Positions 5,592 through 12,864 of a stretch of 20,658 nt of DNA are shown piece after piece. The notes beneath the pieces were generated by a model. It had not been told where the DNA came from. It did not search any database and saw nothing but the letters and a program-made list of their open reading frames with translations. Origin of the DNA: an uncultured Arthrobacter sp. (lineage in GTDB: Bacteria > Actinomycetota > Actinomycetes > Actinomycetales > Micrococcaceae); NCBI GenBank assembly GCA_937873245.1, contig CALMVY010000319.1, positions 1-20,658 on the forward strand, given 5' to 3'. The translations under genes and the position numbers were made by a program. Within the stretch, counting starts at the first letter, position 1; the number at the start of each line of letters is the position of its first letter.

Positions 5592-6863
5592 CTACGGCAC
5601 GGGGTTCCGCGCGTCGTACTTCAGGAAGCCCGACTGCCAGTGCGCCACGGCCCAGGCCACCGCGATGCACAACAAGCCGCCCAGAAGCAGAACCCAGCCT
5701 TCACTCAGAATTTTAGTCCCGCCGCCCGCAAGCATGTCCCCCACCCGGGGACCGCCCGCAACGACGACGATGAACACGCCCTGCAGCCGGCCGCGCAGGT
5801 GGTCCGGCGTGGATGCCTGCAGGATGGTGGTTCGGAAGACGGCACTGACGGAGTCGGCGATTCCGGCCAGCCCGCAGCACAGCGCGGCGGGCAGCAGCCA
5901 CCACGTCACGCCGTCGGCGCCGGAGTTCCCGGCGAGCACGACGACGAGGCCGAAGCCGGCGATCGAGGCGCCCCAGCCCATCACGGACCAGACGACGGCG
6001 GCCCCCTGCCGCCGCACCGCCCCCAGCGGCCCGGAGAAGAGCCCGGCGAGGAACGCGCCGACGGCGGTGGATGCCAGCAGGATCCCCACCGTGGCTTCGC
6101 CGCCGCCGATCATCACGGCGCCAATCGCGGGCAGCAGGGCCCGGGGCTGGGCGAAGATCATCGCGACAATGTCAATGACGAAGGTCATCCGAAGGTTGGG
6201 GCGCGTGCCGAGGAAGCGGAAGCCCTCGACGACGGACCGCAGCCCCGCGGGCCGCGCATGGTCCCCCGGCGGCATGGCCGGCAGCCTCAGCAGCGCCCAC
6301 AATGCAAAGACGAAGGTGGCCACGTCGATCGTGTAGGTCCAGGCGAAGCCCACCGTGGCCACCAGCAGCCCGGCCAGCAGCGGTCCGGCTGTGAAGGTGA
6401 GGCCGAAGCTCATCATGCTCAGTGCGTTGGCGGCCGGCAGGAGTTCCTTGCGGACCAGCAGCGGGATCATGGCGCTGCGGGCCGGCTGGTTGATGGCCTG
6501 CGCGCCGCTCTGCACCGCAACCAGGGCGTAGAGCACCCAGACGTTGCCCAGCTGCAGCCAGGCCTGCAGGGCGAGGCAGGCGGTGGTCAGCCACAGCACC
6601 GAAGAGGCCATGAGCGCCACCTTGCGGCGGTCGTGGGCGTCGGCGATCGAGCCGCCCAGCAGTCCGCCGAAGACCAGCGGGACGAGGGCGAAGATGCTCA
6701 ACAGCCCGACGTACAGGCTGTCCTGGGTGAGCCGGTAGACCTCCAGGCTTACGGCTACCAGGGTCAGCTGGCTGCCCAGGGCCGCGACGGCGGATCCCAG
6801 CCACAGGCGGCGGAAGGCCGGACTCTCGCGCAAGGGCGTGATGTCCGCCAGATATTTCCCCAC
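5592..6863 (-). CDS. MFS exporter, DHA3/EntS-like
   Basis: This is a 423-residue protein with about 12 membrane helices, arranged 6+6 with a cytoplasmic loop (LRLPAMPPGDHARPAGLRS). The loop 2-3 motif GGSIADAHDRRKV (residues 70-82) and NQPARSAMIPLLV in helix 4-5 fit the MFS_3 'transmembrane secretion effector' group related to the enterobactin exporter EntS. The substrate cannot be read from sequence; siderophore or drug efflux is possible. The start is the GTG at 6863: TAGAGT lies exactly 6 nt before it and there is no ribosome site, so the mRNA is likely leaderless. The gene is divergent from the Fur-family repressor, whose operator centre lies 107 nt away, and shared control is possible but unproven. 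Confidence 0.9.
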   Translation of the reverse strand: MGKYLADITPLRESPAFRRLWLGSAVAALGSQLTLVAVSLEVYRLTQDSLYVGLLSIFALVPLVFGGLLGGSIADAHDRRKVALMASSVLWLTTACLALQAWLQLGNVWVLYALVAVQSGAQAINQPARSAMIPLLVRKELLPAANALSMMSFGLTFTAGPLLAGLLVATVGFAWTYTIDVATFVFALWALLRLPAMPPGDHARPAGLRSVVEGFRFLGTRPNLRMTFVIDIVAMIFAQPRALLPAIGAVMIGGGEATVGILLASTAVGAFLAGLFSGPLGAVRRQGAAVVWSVMGWGASIAGFGLVVVLAGNSGADGVTWWLLPAALCCGLAGIADSVSAVFRTTILQASTPDHLRGRLQGVFIVVVAGGPRVGDMLAGGGTKILSEGWVLLLGGLLCIAVAWAVAHWQSGFLKYDARNPVP

Positions 6864-6869
6864 CCGGAT

Positions 6870-6875
6870 ACTCTA
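6870..6875 (-). promoter_or_regulatory. -10 box TAGAGT, six bases before the MFS start
   Basis: TAGAGT (TANNNT type) read on the minus strand is followed by 6 nt and then GTG at 6863, predicting transcription to start at or next to the start codon. No Shine-Dalgarno is present. The perfect palindrome CATGGG-C-CCCATG (6882-6894) lies just upstream, where a repressor could block this promoter. Confidence 0.55.
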
Positions 6876-6959
6876 GTGGCGCATGGGCCCCATGAGACGC
6901 ACGGGCCACGTCGGCCCCGCCAGCCCCGAGACCCCCTCGCAGCGTCATAAGCCCCGCCC

Positions 6960-6980
6960 TATTATGATCGACTCATAATA
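6960..6980. promoter_or_regulatory. Fur/PerR-type operator
   Basis: TATTATGA-N5-TCATAATA is a perfect 8-bp inverted repeat, AT-rich in an otherwise GC-rich region, which is the form of a Fur/PerR/CatR box. It covers the CATAAT (6974-6979) that would be the -10 of the repressor gene, so binding would shut off the repressor-catalase operon. Another half-site-like TCATAA lies at 6944-6949. Confidence 0.85.
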
Positions 6981-6997
6981 AGTGCTTGAATGGGGGC

Positions 6998-7465
6998 ATG
7001 ACGGATTCGACGGGCAGCCACGAAGCATGGGCCGCGGCCCTGCGTGCCCACGGCCGCAGGGTGACAAAACAGCGGCTGGCGGTGCTGGCCGCCGTCGAAC
7101 ACCACCCGCATTCCCCCGCCGAGCACATCCTCGCCACCGCCCGCCGGGATCTTCCCGAGCTGACCGCCCAGTCCGTCTATGTGGTCCTGAACGATCTGAC
7201 CGACCTGCACATGCTGCGCCGCTTTGAGCCGCCGCACTCCCCCGCGCTGTACGAGACCCGGGTGGGCGACAACCACCACCACGCCGTCTGCATCAGCTGC
7301 GGCCGCGTGGAGGACGTCGAATGCGCCGTTGGCCACGCTCCGTGCCTGACCCCGCACTGGGACGAGGACTCCAAGCCGATGACCATCCAGATCGCGGACG
7401 TGCTGTACCAGGGCATCTGCCAGGACTGCCAGCGCACCCAACAACTTCCCGCCGAACGTAATTAA
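6998..7465 (+). CDS. Fur-family peroxide-sensing repressor (PerR/CatR/FurA-like)
   Basis: This 155-residue protein has the Fur N-terminal winged helix (RVTKQRLAVLAAVEHHPH, QSVYVVLNDLTDLHMLRRF) and the C-terminal dimer domain with the HHH motif (93-95) and two structural-zinc pairs, Cys98/Cys101 and Cys141/Cys144. The following gene is catalase, so it is best read as a PerR/CatR-like metal-bound repressor that releases DNA on peroxide oxidation; this is context plus family knowledge. The perfect palindrome upstream indicates autoregulation. The start is uncertain: the ATG at 6998 has only GGGGG one base away, while a TTG at 6986 sits 6 nt after CATAAT, so the transcript may begin near 6986 with almost no leader. 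It is not a Zur or Nur assignment, for lack of such context. Confidence 0.9.
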   Translation: MTDSTGSHEAWAAALRAHGRRVTKQRLAVLAAVEHHPHSPAEHILATARRDLPELTAQSVYVVLNDLTDLHMLRRFEPPHSPALYETRVGDNHHHAVCISCGRVEDVECAVGHAPCLTPHWDEDSKPMTIQIADVLYQGICQDCQRTQQLPAERN

Positions 7466-7490
7466 GTAGCAACAACAAATTAGGAGAAAG

Positions 7491-8990
7491 ATGACTCAGA
7501 ACATCTCTGCGCCCGCAGTGTCCACGACACAGTCCGGTGCCCCGGTCACTTCCGATGCCCACTCGCAGTCCGTCGGCGCCGACGGCGCGATCATCCTCAC
7601 CGATCACTACCTGATCGAAAAGCTGGCGCAGTTCAACCGCGAGCGTGTGCCGGAGCGTGTGGTGCACGCCAAGGGCGGCGGCGCGTTCGGCACCTTCAAG
7701 ACCTCCGAGGACGTCTCGAAGTACACGAAGGCCGCACTGTTCCAGCCGGGCACCGAGACGGAGATGCTCATCCGCTTCTCCTCCGTCGCCGGCGAGGCGG
7801 GCTCCCCCGACACCTGGCGCGACCCCCGCGGTTTCGCCGTGAAGTTCTACACCACCGAGGGCAACTACGACCTCGTCGGCAACAACACCCCGGTGTTCTT
7901 TATCCGCGACGGCATCAAGTTCCCGGACTTCATCCACTCGCAGAAGCGCCTGCCGGGCACCCACCTGCGCGATGCCGACATGCAGTGGGACTTCTGGACC
8001 CTGTCCCCCGAGTCCGCCCACCAGGTCACCTGGCTCATGGGCGACCGCGGCCTCCCGGCCTCCTGGCGTGAAATGCAGGGCTACGGCTCGCACACCTACC
8101 AGTGGATCAACGCCGAGGGCGAGCGCTTCTGGGTCAAGTACCACTTCAAGTCCAACCAGGGCGTCAAGTCCATGACCGGTGACGAGGCCGAGGCGATGGC
8201 CGGCTCGGACGCCGACTTCTACATCCGCGACCTGCAGGAGAACATTGCCGCCGGCAACTTCCCCTCCTGGGACCTCCACGTCCAGGTCATGCCGTACGAG
8301 GACGCCAAGACGTACCGCTTCAACCCGTTCGACCTCACCAAGGTGTGGCCGCACGGGGACTACCCGCTGATCAAGGTGGGCACCATGGAGCTGAACCGGA
8401 ACCCGGAGAACTACTTCGCGCAGATCGAGCAGGCCGCCTTCGCGCCGTCGAACTTCGTGCCGGGCATTGCCGCTTCCCCGGACAAGATGCTGCAGGCCCG
8501 CATCTTCTCCTACGCGGACGCGCACCGCTACCGCGTGGGCACCAACCACGCCCAGCTGCCGGTCAACCTGCCCAAGAACCAGGTCAACAACTACAGCCAG
8601 GACGGCGCCGGCCGCTACCACTTCAACGCCCCGTCGGTCCCGGTCTACGCACCGAACTCCGTTGGCGGCCCCGCTGCCGTGGAGCCGCAGAACCCGGCCG
8701 GCGGCTGGGAGAACGACGGCGCGCTGACGCTCTCCGCGCACTCCCTGCACGCTGAGGACGGCGACTTCGGCCAGGCCGGCACGCTGTACCGCGAGGTGTT
8801 CAACGAGGGCGAGAAGGCCCGCCTGCTGGAGACCGTCACCGGTGCCGTCAGCGGCGTCAAGAACGCCGGCATCAAGGAACGCGCCATCCAGTACTGGACG
8901 AACGTCGATGCCGAGTTCGGCGCCAAGCTCCGCGCCAACCTGGGCGCAGGCCAGGTCGAGTCCGACGCCGAGGCCGCCAACAAGGTCTGA
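7491..8990 (+). CDS. katA: Monofunctional haem catalase
   Basis: This 499-residue enzyme dismutates hydrogen peroxide in the cytoplasm. The distal His59 (RVVHAKGGGAFG), Asn132 (GNNTPVFFIRD) and the proximal haem ligand Tyr341 (ARIFSYADAHRYRVG) with Arg337 are all present. The length and the NADPH-binding-type core fit small-subunit (clade 3) catalases. It has a clear AGGAGA ribosome site 4 nt before the ATG and begins 25 nt after the repressor stop, so both are in one operon controlled at the 6960-6980 operator. A strong terminator follows. The first 30 residues are Ser/Thr-rich and variable. It is not a KatG peroxidase. The symbol follows common usage and could be catA or kat in relatives. 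Confidence 0.97.
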   Translation: MTQNISAPAVSTTQSGAPVTSDAHSQSVGADGAIILTDHYLIEKLAQFNRERVPERVVHAKGGGAFGTFKTSEDVSKYTKAALFQPGTETEMLIRFSSVAGEAGSPDTWRDPRGFAVKFYTTEGNYDLVGNNTPVFFIRDGIKFPDFIHSQKRLPGTHLRDADMQWDFWTLSPESAHQVTWLMGDRGLPASWREMQGYGSHTYQWINAEGERFWVKYHFKSNQGVKSMTGDEAEAMAGSDADFYIRDLQENIAAGNFPSWDLHVQVMPYEDAKTYRFNPFDLTKVWPHGDYPLIKVGTMELNRNPENYFAQIEQAAFAPSNFVPGIAASPDKMLQARIFSYADAHRYRVGTNHAQLPVNLPKNQVNNYSQDGAGRYHFNAPSVPVYAPNSVGGPAAVEPQNPAGGWENDGALTLSAHSLHAEDGDFGQAGTLYREVFNEGEKARLLETVTGAVSGVKNAGIKERAIQYWTNVDAEFGAKLRANLGAGQVESDAEAANKV

Positions 8991-9025
8991 TCCCCCGGCG
9001 CGGCCCGGGTTCACCCGCGCATCGG

Positions 9026-9064
9026 AAACACCCCGTCACGGCTCGCCGTGGCGGGGTGTTTTGC
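9026..9064 (+). terminator. Intrinsic terminator of the repressor-catalase operon
   Basis: A 14-bp stem with one wobble pair (ACACCCCG-T-CACGG, loop CTCG, CCGTG-G-CGGGGTGT) is followed by TTTT. It begins 36 nt after the catalase stop. Confidence 0.92.
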
Positions 9065-9114
9065 GTCTTTCCACATACGGGGTGCGCCACTCGCCGTGAA
9101 GCCCGCCCTGTCCC

Positions 9115-9120
9115 TAGGAT
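9115..9120 (+). promoter_or_regulatory. -10 box TAGGAT, six bases before the DUF2461 start
   Basis: TAGGAT, then 6 nt, then ATG at 9127: the same geometry and the same hexamer as upstream of the TPR gene. The embedded AGGA may also act as a weak ribosome site. Confidence 0.5.
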
Positions 9121-9126
9121 GCATGC

Positions 9127-9762
9127 ATGACCCCCTTTGCAGGCATCCCTGTCGCCGCCTTCGAGTTTTACGCGGAACTGGAACACAACAACAACCGCGA
9201 CTGGTGGGTGGAAAACAAGTCCACCTACGACTCCGCGGTCAAGGAACCCCTGAGCGGGCTGCTGGCGGAGCTGGAGCCGGAGTTCGGCGAAGCCAGGCTG
9301 TTCCGTCCCAACCGGGACATCCGATTTTCTGCTGATAAATCTCCGTACAAGACAGCCCAGGGAGCTGTCGCGTCTGTCGCCGAGGGCATGGGCTTCTACC
9401 TCCAGCTCGACGCCGACGGCCTGCTTATCGGCGGCGGCTACCACATCTCCACGCCGGCCCAGCTGGCACGTTTCCGCAGCGCCGTGGACGCACCCTCCAG
9501 CGGAGGCGTCCTTCAGCAGATTGTCGCGCAGGTCGAGGCGCTGGGCTTCGCGGTGGAGGGAGAGACCCTGAAGACGGTCCCTCGGGGCTTCGAGAAGGAC
9601 CACCCCCGCGCGGACCTGCTGAAGCACAAGTCGCTCGCGGCCGGAGTGCACGTGGGACGGCCGGACTGGATCTCAACACCGGAAGCGGCCCGGGAGGTGG
9701 CCCGGCGCTGGGAAGAGCTTCGGCCCCTGGTTGAGTGGATCGGCCGCTACGCCGCGCCCTGA
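9127..9762 (+). CDS. DUF2461 domain-containing protein
   Basis: This 211-residue soluble protein matches DUF2461 (TIGR02453) along its whole length: the FEFYAELEHNNNRDWWVENK opening (20 residues), the FRPNRDIRFSADKSPYKT segment, the GMGFYLQLDADGLLIGGGY core, and the KTVPRGFEKDHPRADLLKHK stretch. The family is widespread and has no experimentally settled function. The conserved NRDIRF-DKSPYK and FEKDHP residues suggest a ligand or nucleotide pocket, but that is speculation. It is monocistronic, with a likely leaderless start, and converges on the TetR gene over two GC-rich hairpins. GTG/TTG starts upstream are not favoured. Confidence 0.92.
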   Translation: MTPFAGIPVAAFEFYAELEHNNNRDWWVENKSTYDSAVKEPLSGLLAELEPEFGEARLFRPNRDIRFSADKSPYKTAQGAVASVAEGMGFYLQLDADGLLIGGGYHISTPAQLARFRSAVDAPSSGGVLQQIVAQVEALGFAVEGETLKTVPRGFEKDHPRADLLKHKSLAAGVHVGRPDWISTPEAAREVARRWEELRPLVEWIGRYAAP

Positions 9763-9769
9763 GGTTCCA

Positions 9770-9811
9770 CCCCGGCCGGCCGGGGCATGCCCGCAGGATA
9801 AGCCTGCCGGC
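9770..9811. terminator. Two hairpins between convergent DUF2461 and TetR genes
   Basis: A perfect 16-bp palindrome (CCCCGGCC then GGCCGGGG, 9770-9785) is followed by GCCCGCAGG-N5-CCTGCCGGC (9789-9811, one mismatch). Neither has a T tract, so termination is plausible but unproven. They sit in the 71-nt gap between convergent stops. Confidence 0.5.
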
Positions 9812-9833
9812 CGTACCTGGTCGAATGCGCCCG

Positions 9834-10439
9834 TCAGATGTGCTCGCCGTCGGCGGCCAGGCGCCGGTCGAGGTTGTTGAAGAAAACCAGCATCATCAGG
9901 TCAAACGCCTTGCTGGCCTCCTCGGGCTGGTTGTTCACCACGAAGTCGAACTGGAGCCCATAGAAGGCCGCGGTAAACAGGCGGGCGTCGGTGTTGGCGA
10001 ACTCCTCCCGGATGCCCTGGAGCATGAGCCAGTCCCGGGCCTTTTCGTGGAGCATTCTGAAATGTTCCTGCGCTGTGCCCCGTGGTGAATCCGCCACGAT
10101 GTCCTGCGCGGTCGCCTCGAACTCGAGCCTGGCCAGGTGGCGGTTGCGCTGCGCCATGGTCCAGCGCCAGGACTCCAGGAGGAACGCCCGCCAGGCTTCC
10201 CGGTCAATGTCCCGCGCATCCGTGGCGCGGATGCTGTCCAGCCGGGATTCGATGGTGCGGATGATCTCGTTCACCAACTGCTCACGGTGGCCGAAGTGGT
10301 AGACCAGCACATAGCTGCTGACGCCGAGACCTTCGGCCAGGCTCCGGAATGTGAGCTCCGCGAGAGTCTTGTCCATAAGGTAGTCGAGAATGGCGGCCAA
10401 CAGCTCTGCCTTGCGTTCAGGTCGTGCTGGGCGGGCCAT
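9834..10439 (-). CDS. TetR/AcrR-family transcriptional regulator
   Basis: This 201-residue protein has an N-terminal TetR helix-turn-helix (about residues 10-56: ELTFRSLAEGLGVSSYVLVYHFGHREQLV) and an all-helical ligand and dimer domain resembling TetR_C groups with AQDIVADSPRGTAQEHFRM. The effector is unknown. The ATG at 10439 lies 6 nt after TATGAT with no ribosome site, again leaderless-like. It follows the amino-acid permease on the same strand, 163 nt away across a large palindrome, so it could regulate that gene or a distant one. Confidence 0.92.
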   Translation of the reverse strand: MARPARPERKAELLAAILDYLMDKTLAELTFRSLAEGLGVSSYVLVYHFGHREQLVNEIIRTIESRLDSIRATDARDIDREAWRAFLLESWRWTMAQRNRHLARLEFEATAQDIVADSPRGTAQEHFRMLHEKARDWLMLQGIREEFANTDARLFTAAFYGLQFDFVVNNQPEEASKAFDLMMLVFFNNLDRRLAADGEHI

Positions 10440-10445
10440 AAAACC

Positions 10446-10451
10446 ATCATA
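10446..10451 (-). promoter_or_regulatory. -10 box TATGAT, six bases before the TetR start
   Basis: TATGAT (five of six matches to TATAAT) read on the minus strand is followed by GGTTTT and the ATG at 10439. No Shine-Dalgarno lies between, so the predicted start of transcription coincides with the start codon. Confidence 0.6.
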
Positions 10452-10511
10452 GGGATGGATGGCACAGGGCTCCTCCGTGCCCGATGCATCCCGGTCCGGA
10501 CGGCCAGACGC

Positions 10512-10577
10512 CGAAATCGCCGGAAGCGTGTCAATTCGCCGAGGTTCCGGCGAACCCGCACGTCTCCGGCGATTTCG
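10512..10577. repeat. 66-nt nested palindrome after the permease gene
   Basis: The outer arms CGAAATCGCCGGA (10512-10524) and TCCGGCGATTTCG (10565-10577) are perfect complements of 13 bp. Inside lie CGTG/CACG (10527-10530 and 10559-10562) and TTCGCCG/CGGCGAA (10535-10541 and 10548-10554) around a 6-nt loop, so the whole can fold as one long imperfect hairpin. It lies 26-91 nt beyond the permease stop and upstream of the tetR promoter. It may be a permease terminator or a REP-like repeat. Confidence 0.8.
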
Positions 10578-10602
10578 ATTGCCGTGACCGGCTGCTCCTC
10601 TA

Positions 10603-12195
10603 TTAGGAGCGGGGCCGCCTGCCCAGGCTCGCCTCGGCGTCGGCGTCGGCCTCTGCCGCTGCCGGTGCCGGTACCGTGGCGGCGCTCTTGTCTGCGGGGC
10701 CGTTGACAGAGGCTTTGGCTTCGGCGAACTTCTCGTTCAGCCGGGAGTGCCGCTGGCCGTAGGAGAAGTAGATGGCCACGCCGATCACGAGCCAGATGGC
10801 AAAGAAGATCCAGGTCTCCACGGCCAGGTTGGTCATGAGATAGAGGCACAGGACGGCCGAGAGGATCGGGAGCACCTTGCCGAACGGCACCCGGAACGCC
10901 GGCTTCAGGTCGGGGCGCTTCTTCCGCAGCACCAGGACGCCGATACTCACCGTCACGAAAGCGGACAGCGTGCCGATGTTGATCATTTCTTCCAGCAGGT
11001 CCACATTGGTGAGTCCGGCGACGAGCGCCACGGCAGCACCACAGATGATCTGCAGGCGGACCGGCGTCGCGCGGATGGTGCTGGTCTTGGACAGCGAGCG
11101 CGGCAGCAGGCCGTCGCGGCTCATGGCCAGCACCACACGGGAGAGGCCCATCAGCAGCACCATGATCACGGTGGTCAGGCCCACGAGGGAGCCGAAGGCG
11201 ATGATCTTGGCGGCGTCGGTGTTGCCGACGGCCTCAAACGCGGTGGTGAGGGTCGGGTTTTCGGCCTCGGCAAGCTGGGTGTAGGAGACCATGCCGGTCA
11301 GTGCCAGGGACACCAGGATATAGAGCACCGTGACGACGGCGAGTCCGCCGAAGATGCCGCGGGGCAGCGTTTTCTGCGGGTTCTTGACTTCCTCGGCCGA
11401 GGTGGCCACGACGTCGAAGCCGATGAAGGCGAAGAAGACGAGGGCGGCTCCCGCGAAGATGCCCAGCGCGCCGTACTGTGCCGGCGCGGCACCGGTGAGG
11501 AAGGCAAAGAAGGACTGCTTCATGACGTCGGCGGCGCCAGTGCCGCCGGTGGGCACGGAGGTCGGAACGAACGGGGTGTAGTTCTCGAACTTCACGTAGG
11601 TGAAGCCCACCACAATCACAAAGAGCACGACGCCGATCTTGACCAGCGTGAAGATGTTGCCGACCCGCGCGGACAGCTTCGTCCCGAGCACCAGCAGCAC
11701 CGTGAACACGGCGACGATCAGGAAGGCGCCCCAGTACAGATCGACACCGCCGAGGGAGATCGACGGCGGAATGTCCACGCCCATCAGCGCGAACACCTTA
11801 CTGAGGTAGATGCCCCAGTACTTGGCGATCACGGCACCAGCGGTGAACAGTTCGAGGATGAGGTTCCAGCCGATGATCCAGGCCAGCAACTCGCCCATGG
11901 TCGCGTACGTGAAGACGTAGGCAGAGCCGGCAACCGGGATGGCAGTGGCAAACTCGGCGTAGCACATGATCGCCAGCGCACACGTGACAGCGGCAATGGC
12001 GAAGGAGAGGGTCACGGCCGGGCCGGCGAAGTTCGCTGCAGCCTTGGCACCGACCGAGAAGATCCCGGCGCCGACGGCAACGGCGACGCCCATGATCATC
12101 AGGTCCCAGGAGCTGAGCGAGCGCTTCAGCTTGCGTCCGGGTTCATCGGCGTCCGACATGGACTGCTCGATCGATTTGGTCCGGAATAGGTTCAT
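10603..12195 (-). CDS. APC-family amino-acid permease (CAT type)
   Basis: This 530-residue membrane protein has 12 or more predicted helices. The N-terminus before TM1 (RSLSSWDLMIMGVAVAVGAG) and the TM1 GAGIFSVGAKAAANFAGPA motif, the FAFIGFDVVATSAEEVKNPQ segment of helix 6-7, and LVGLTTVIMVLLMGLSRVVL are the signature of the cationic amino-acid transporter branch (YfnA/CAT-like). It probably imports an amino acid with a cation gradient; the substrate is not determinable. The C-terminal 50 residues are Ala/Asp/Glu-rich and likely disordered. The start is either ATG 12195 or GTG 12207, neither with a good ribosome site. A GTCCA-N5-TGGAC inverted repeat lies upstream at 12249-12263. Confidence 0.93.
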   Translation of the reverse strand: MNLFRTKSIEQSMSDADEPGRKLKRSLSSWDLMIMGVAVAVGAGIFSVGAKAAANFAGPAVTLSFAIAAVTCALAIMCYAEFATAIPVAGSAYVFTYATMGELLAWIIGWNLILELFTAGAVIAKYWGIYLSKVFALMGVDIPPSISLGGVDLYWGAFLIVAVFTVLLVLGTKLSARVGNIFTLVKIGVVLFVIVVGFTYVKFENYTPFVPTSVPTGGTGAADVMKQSFFAFLTGAAPAQYGALGIFAGAALVFFAFIGFDVVATSAEEVKNPQKTLPRGIFGGLAVVTVLYILVSLALTGMVSYTQLAEAENPTLTTAFEAVGNTDAAKIIAFGSLVGLTTVIMVLLMGLSRVVLAMSRDGLLPRSLSKTSTIRATPVRLQIICGAAVALVAGLTNVDLLEEMINIGTLSAFVTVSIGVLVLRKKRPDLKPAFRVPFGKVLPILSAVLCLYLMTNLAVETWIFFAIWLVIGVAIYFSYGQRHSRLNEKFAEAKASVNGPADKSAATVPAPAAAEADADAEASLGRRPRS

Positions 12196-12248
12196 AGGAA
12201 AGTCCACAATCTCGGTAACTTGTTGGAAACAGACCTATCTATCGTAGT

Positions 12249-12263
12249 GTCCATCCACTGGAC
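12249..12263. repeat. Small inverted repeat upstream of the permease
   Basis: GTCCA-TCCAC-TGGAC is a perfect 5-bp inverted repeat with a 5-bp centre, next to a possible -10 TACGAT on the minus strand. It may be an operator for the permease, but 5-bp arms also arise by chance in GC-rich DNA. Confidence 0.3.
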
Positions 12264-12290
12264 GGCCAGATTTGTCCCACATAATGAGAC

Positions 12291-12326
12291 GAAAAGCGGG
12301 CTGTGCAGGGTCCCCCGCACAGCCCG
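12291..12326 (-). terminator. Intrinsic terminator of the aldehyde dehydrogenase-DUF779 unit
   Basis: Read on the minus strand, a 10-bp stem (CGGGCTGTGC, 10-nt loop, GCACAGCCCG) is followed by CTTTTC. It starts 43 nt after the DUF779 stop and separates this unit from the permease. Confidence 0.8.
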
Positions 12327-12368
12327 TCCGCGCTTGTCCAGCGTCGCTTCAGGATAGGTTCAGACCGT

Positions 12369-12776
12369 TCAGACCGGCCAATCCATCAGCGTGGAGCGGA
12401 TCAGGAACCGCTTGCCTTCGGGCGCTTCCACCGAGAAACCGCTCCCCCTGCCGGGAACCACATCCACCGTCAGGTGCGTGTGGCTCCAGTAGTTGAACTG
12501 TTCCTTCGACATCCAGAAGTCAATCGGCTGCGGCTGCACGCCGTCGGAAATGTCGAACAAGCCCAACTGCACATCCGAGTCCCCGGTGATGAACTCCCCC
12601 GCCGGGTAGCACATTGGCGAGGAACCGTCGCAGCAGCCGCCGGACTGATGGAACATCAGCGGCCCGTGCTGCAGCCAGAGCTTGCGCAGCAGTTCCACCG
12701 CCTCCGCAGTGAGCGCCACCCGGGAGAAATCCTCGCCGGGGCGGGTGACGGCGGCGTCGAGCCTGGTCTGGGACAT
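12369..12776 (-). CDS. DUF779 domain protein, partner of aldehyde dehydrogenase
   Basis: This 135-residue soluble protein has the DUF779 core HQSGGCCDGSSPMCYPAGEF, with Cys48, Cys49 and Cys56 and His43 as candidate metal or redox ligands, followed by the FWMSKEQFNYWSHTHLTVDV strand region and VEAPEGKRFLIRS. The family is commonly next to acetaldehyde-type NAD aldehyde dehydrogenases but has no confirmed function; a maturation, protection or metal-handling role is inference. An AGGAGA ribosome site lies 5-6 nt before the ATG. It begins 88 nt after the dehydrogenase stop and shares its transcript, ending at the 12291-12326 terminator. Confidence 0.92.
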   Translation of the reverse strand: MSQTRLDAAVTRPGEDFSRVALTAEAVELLRKLWLQHGPLMFHQSGGCCDGSSPMCYPAGEFITGDSDVQLGLFDISDGVQPQPIDFWMSKEQFNYWSHTHLTVDVVPGRGSGFSVEAPEGKRFLIRSTLMDWPV

Positions 12777-12864
12777 CGGTGTCTCCTCGGGTGGGCAGTG
12801 TGGTGCACAAGTGGTGCGGGCGGGGCGGATCCATCGTGGTCCGCCCCGCCCGGGTGTTTGCGGC

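Noticed and set aside
5565..6950. Long plus-strand open frame over the MFS gene
   Set aside because: It is rich in Gly, Gln, His and Asp as expected for a high-GC antisense frame, and the opposite strand encodes a clear 12-helix transporter.
7293..9014. Long minus-strand open frame over catalase
   Set aside because: It is a GC-bias shadow of the catalase gene, with no domain motifs.
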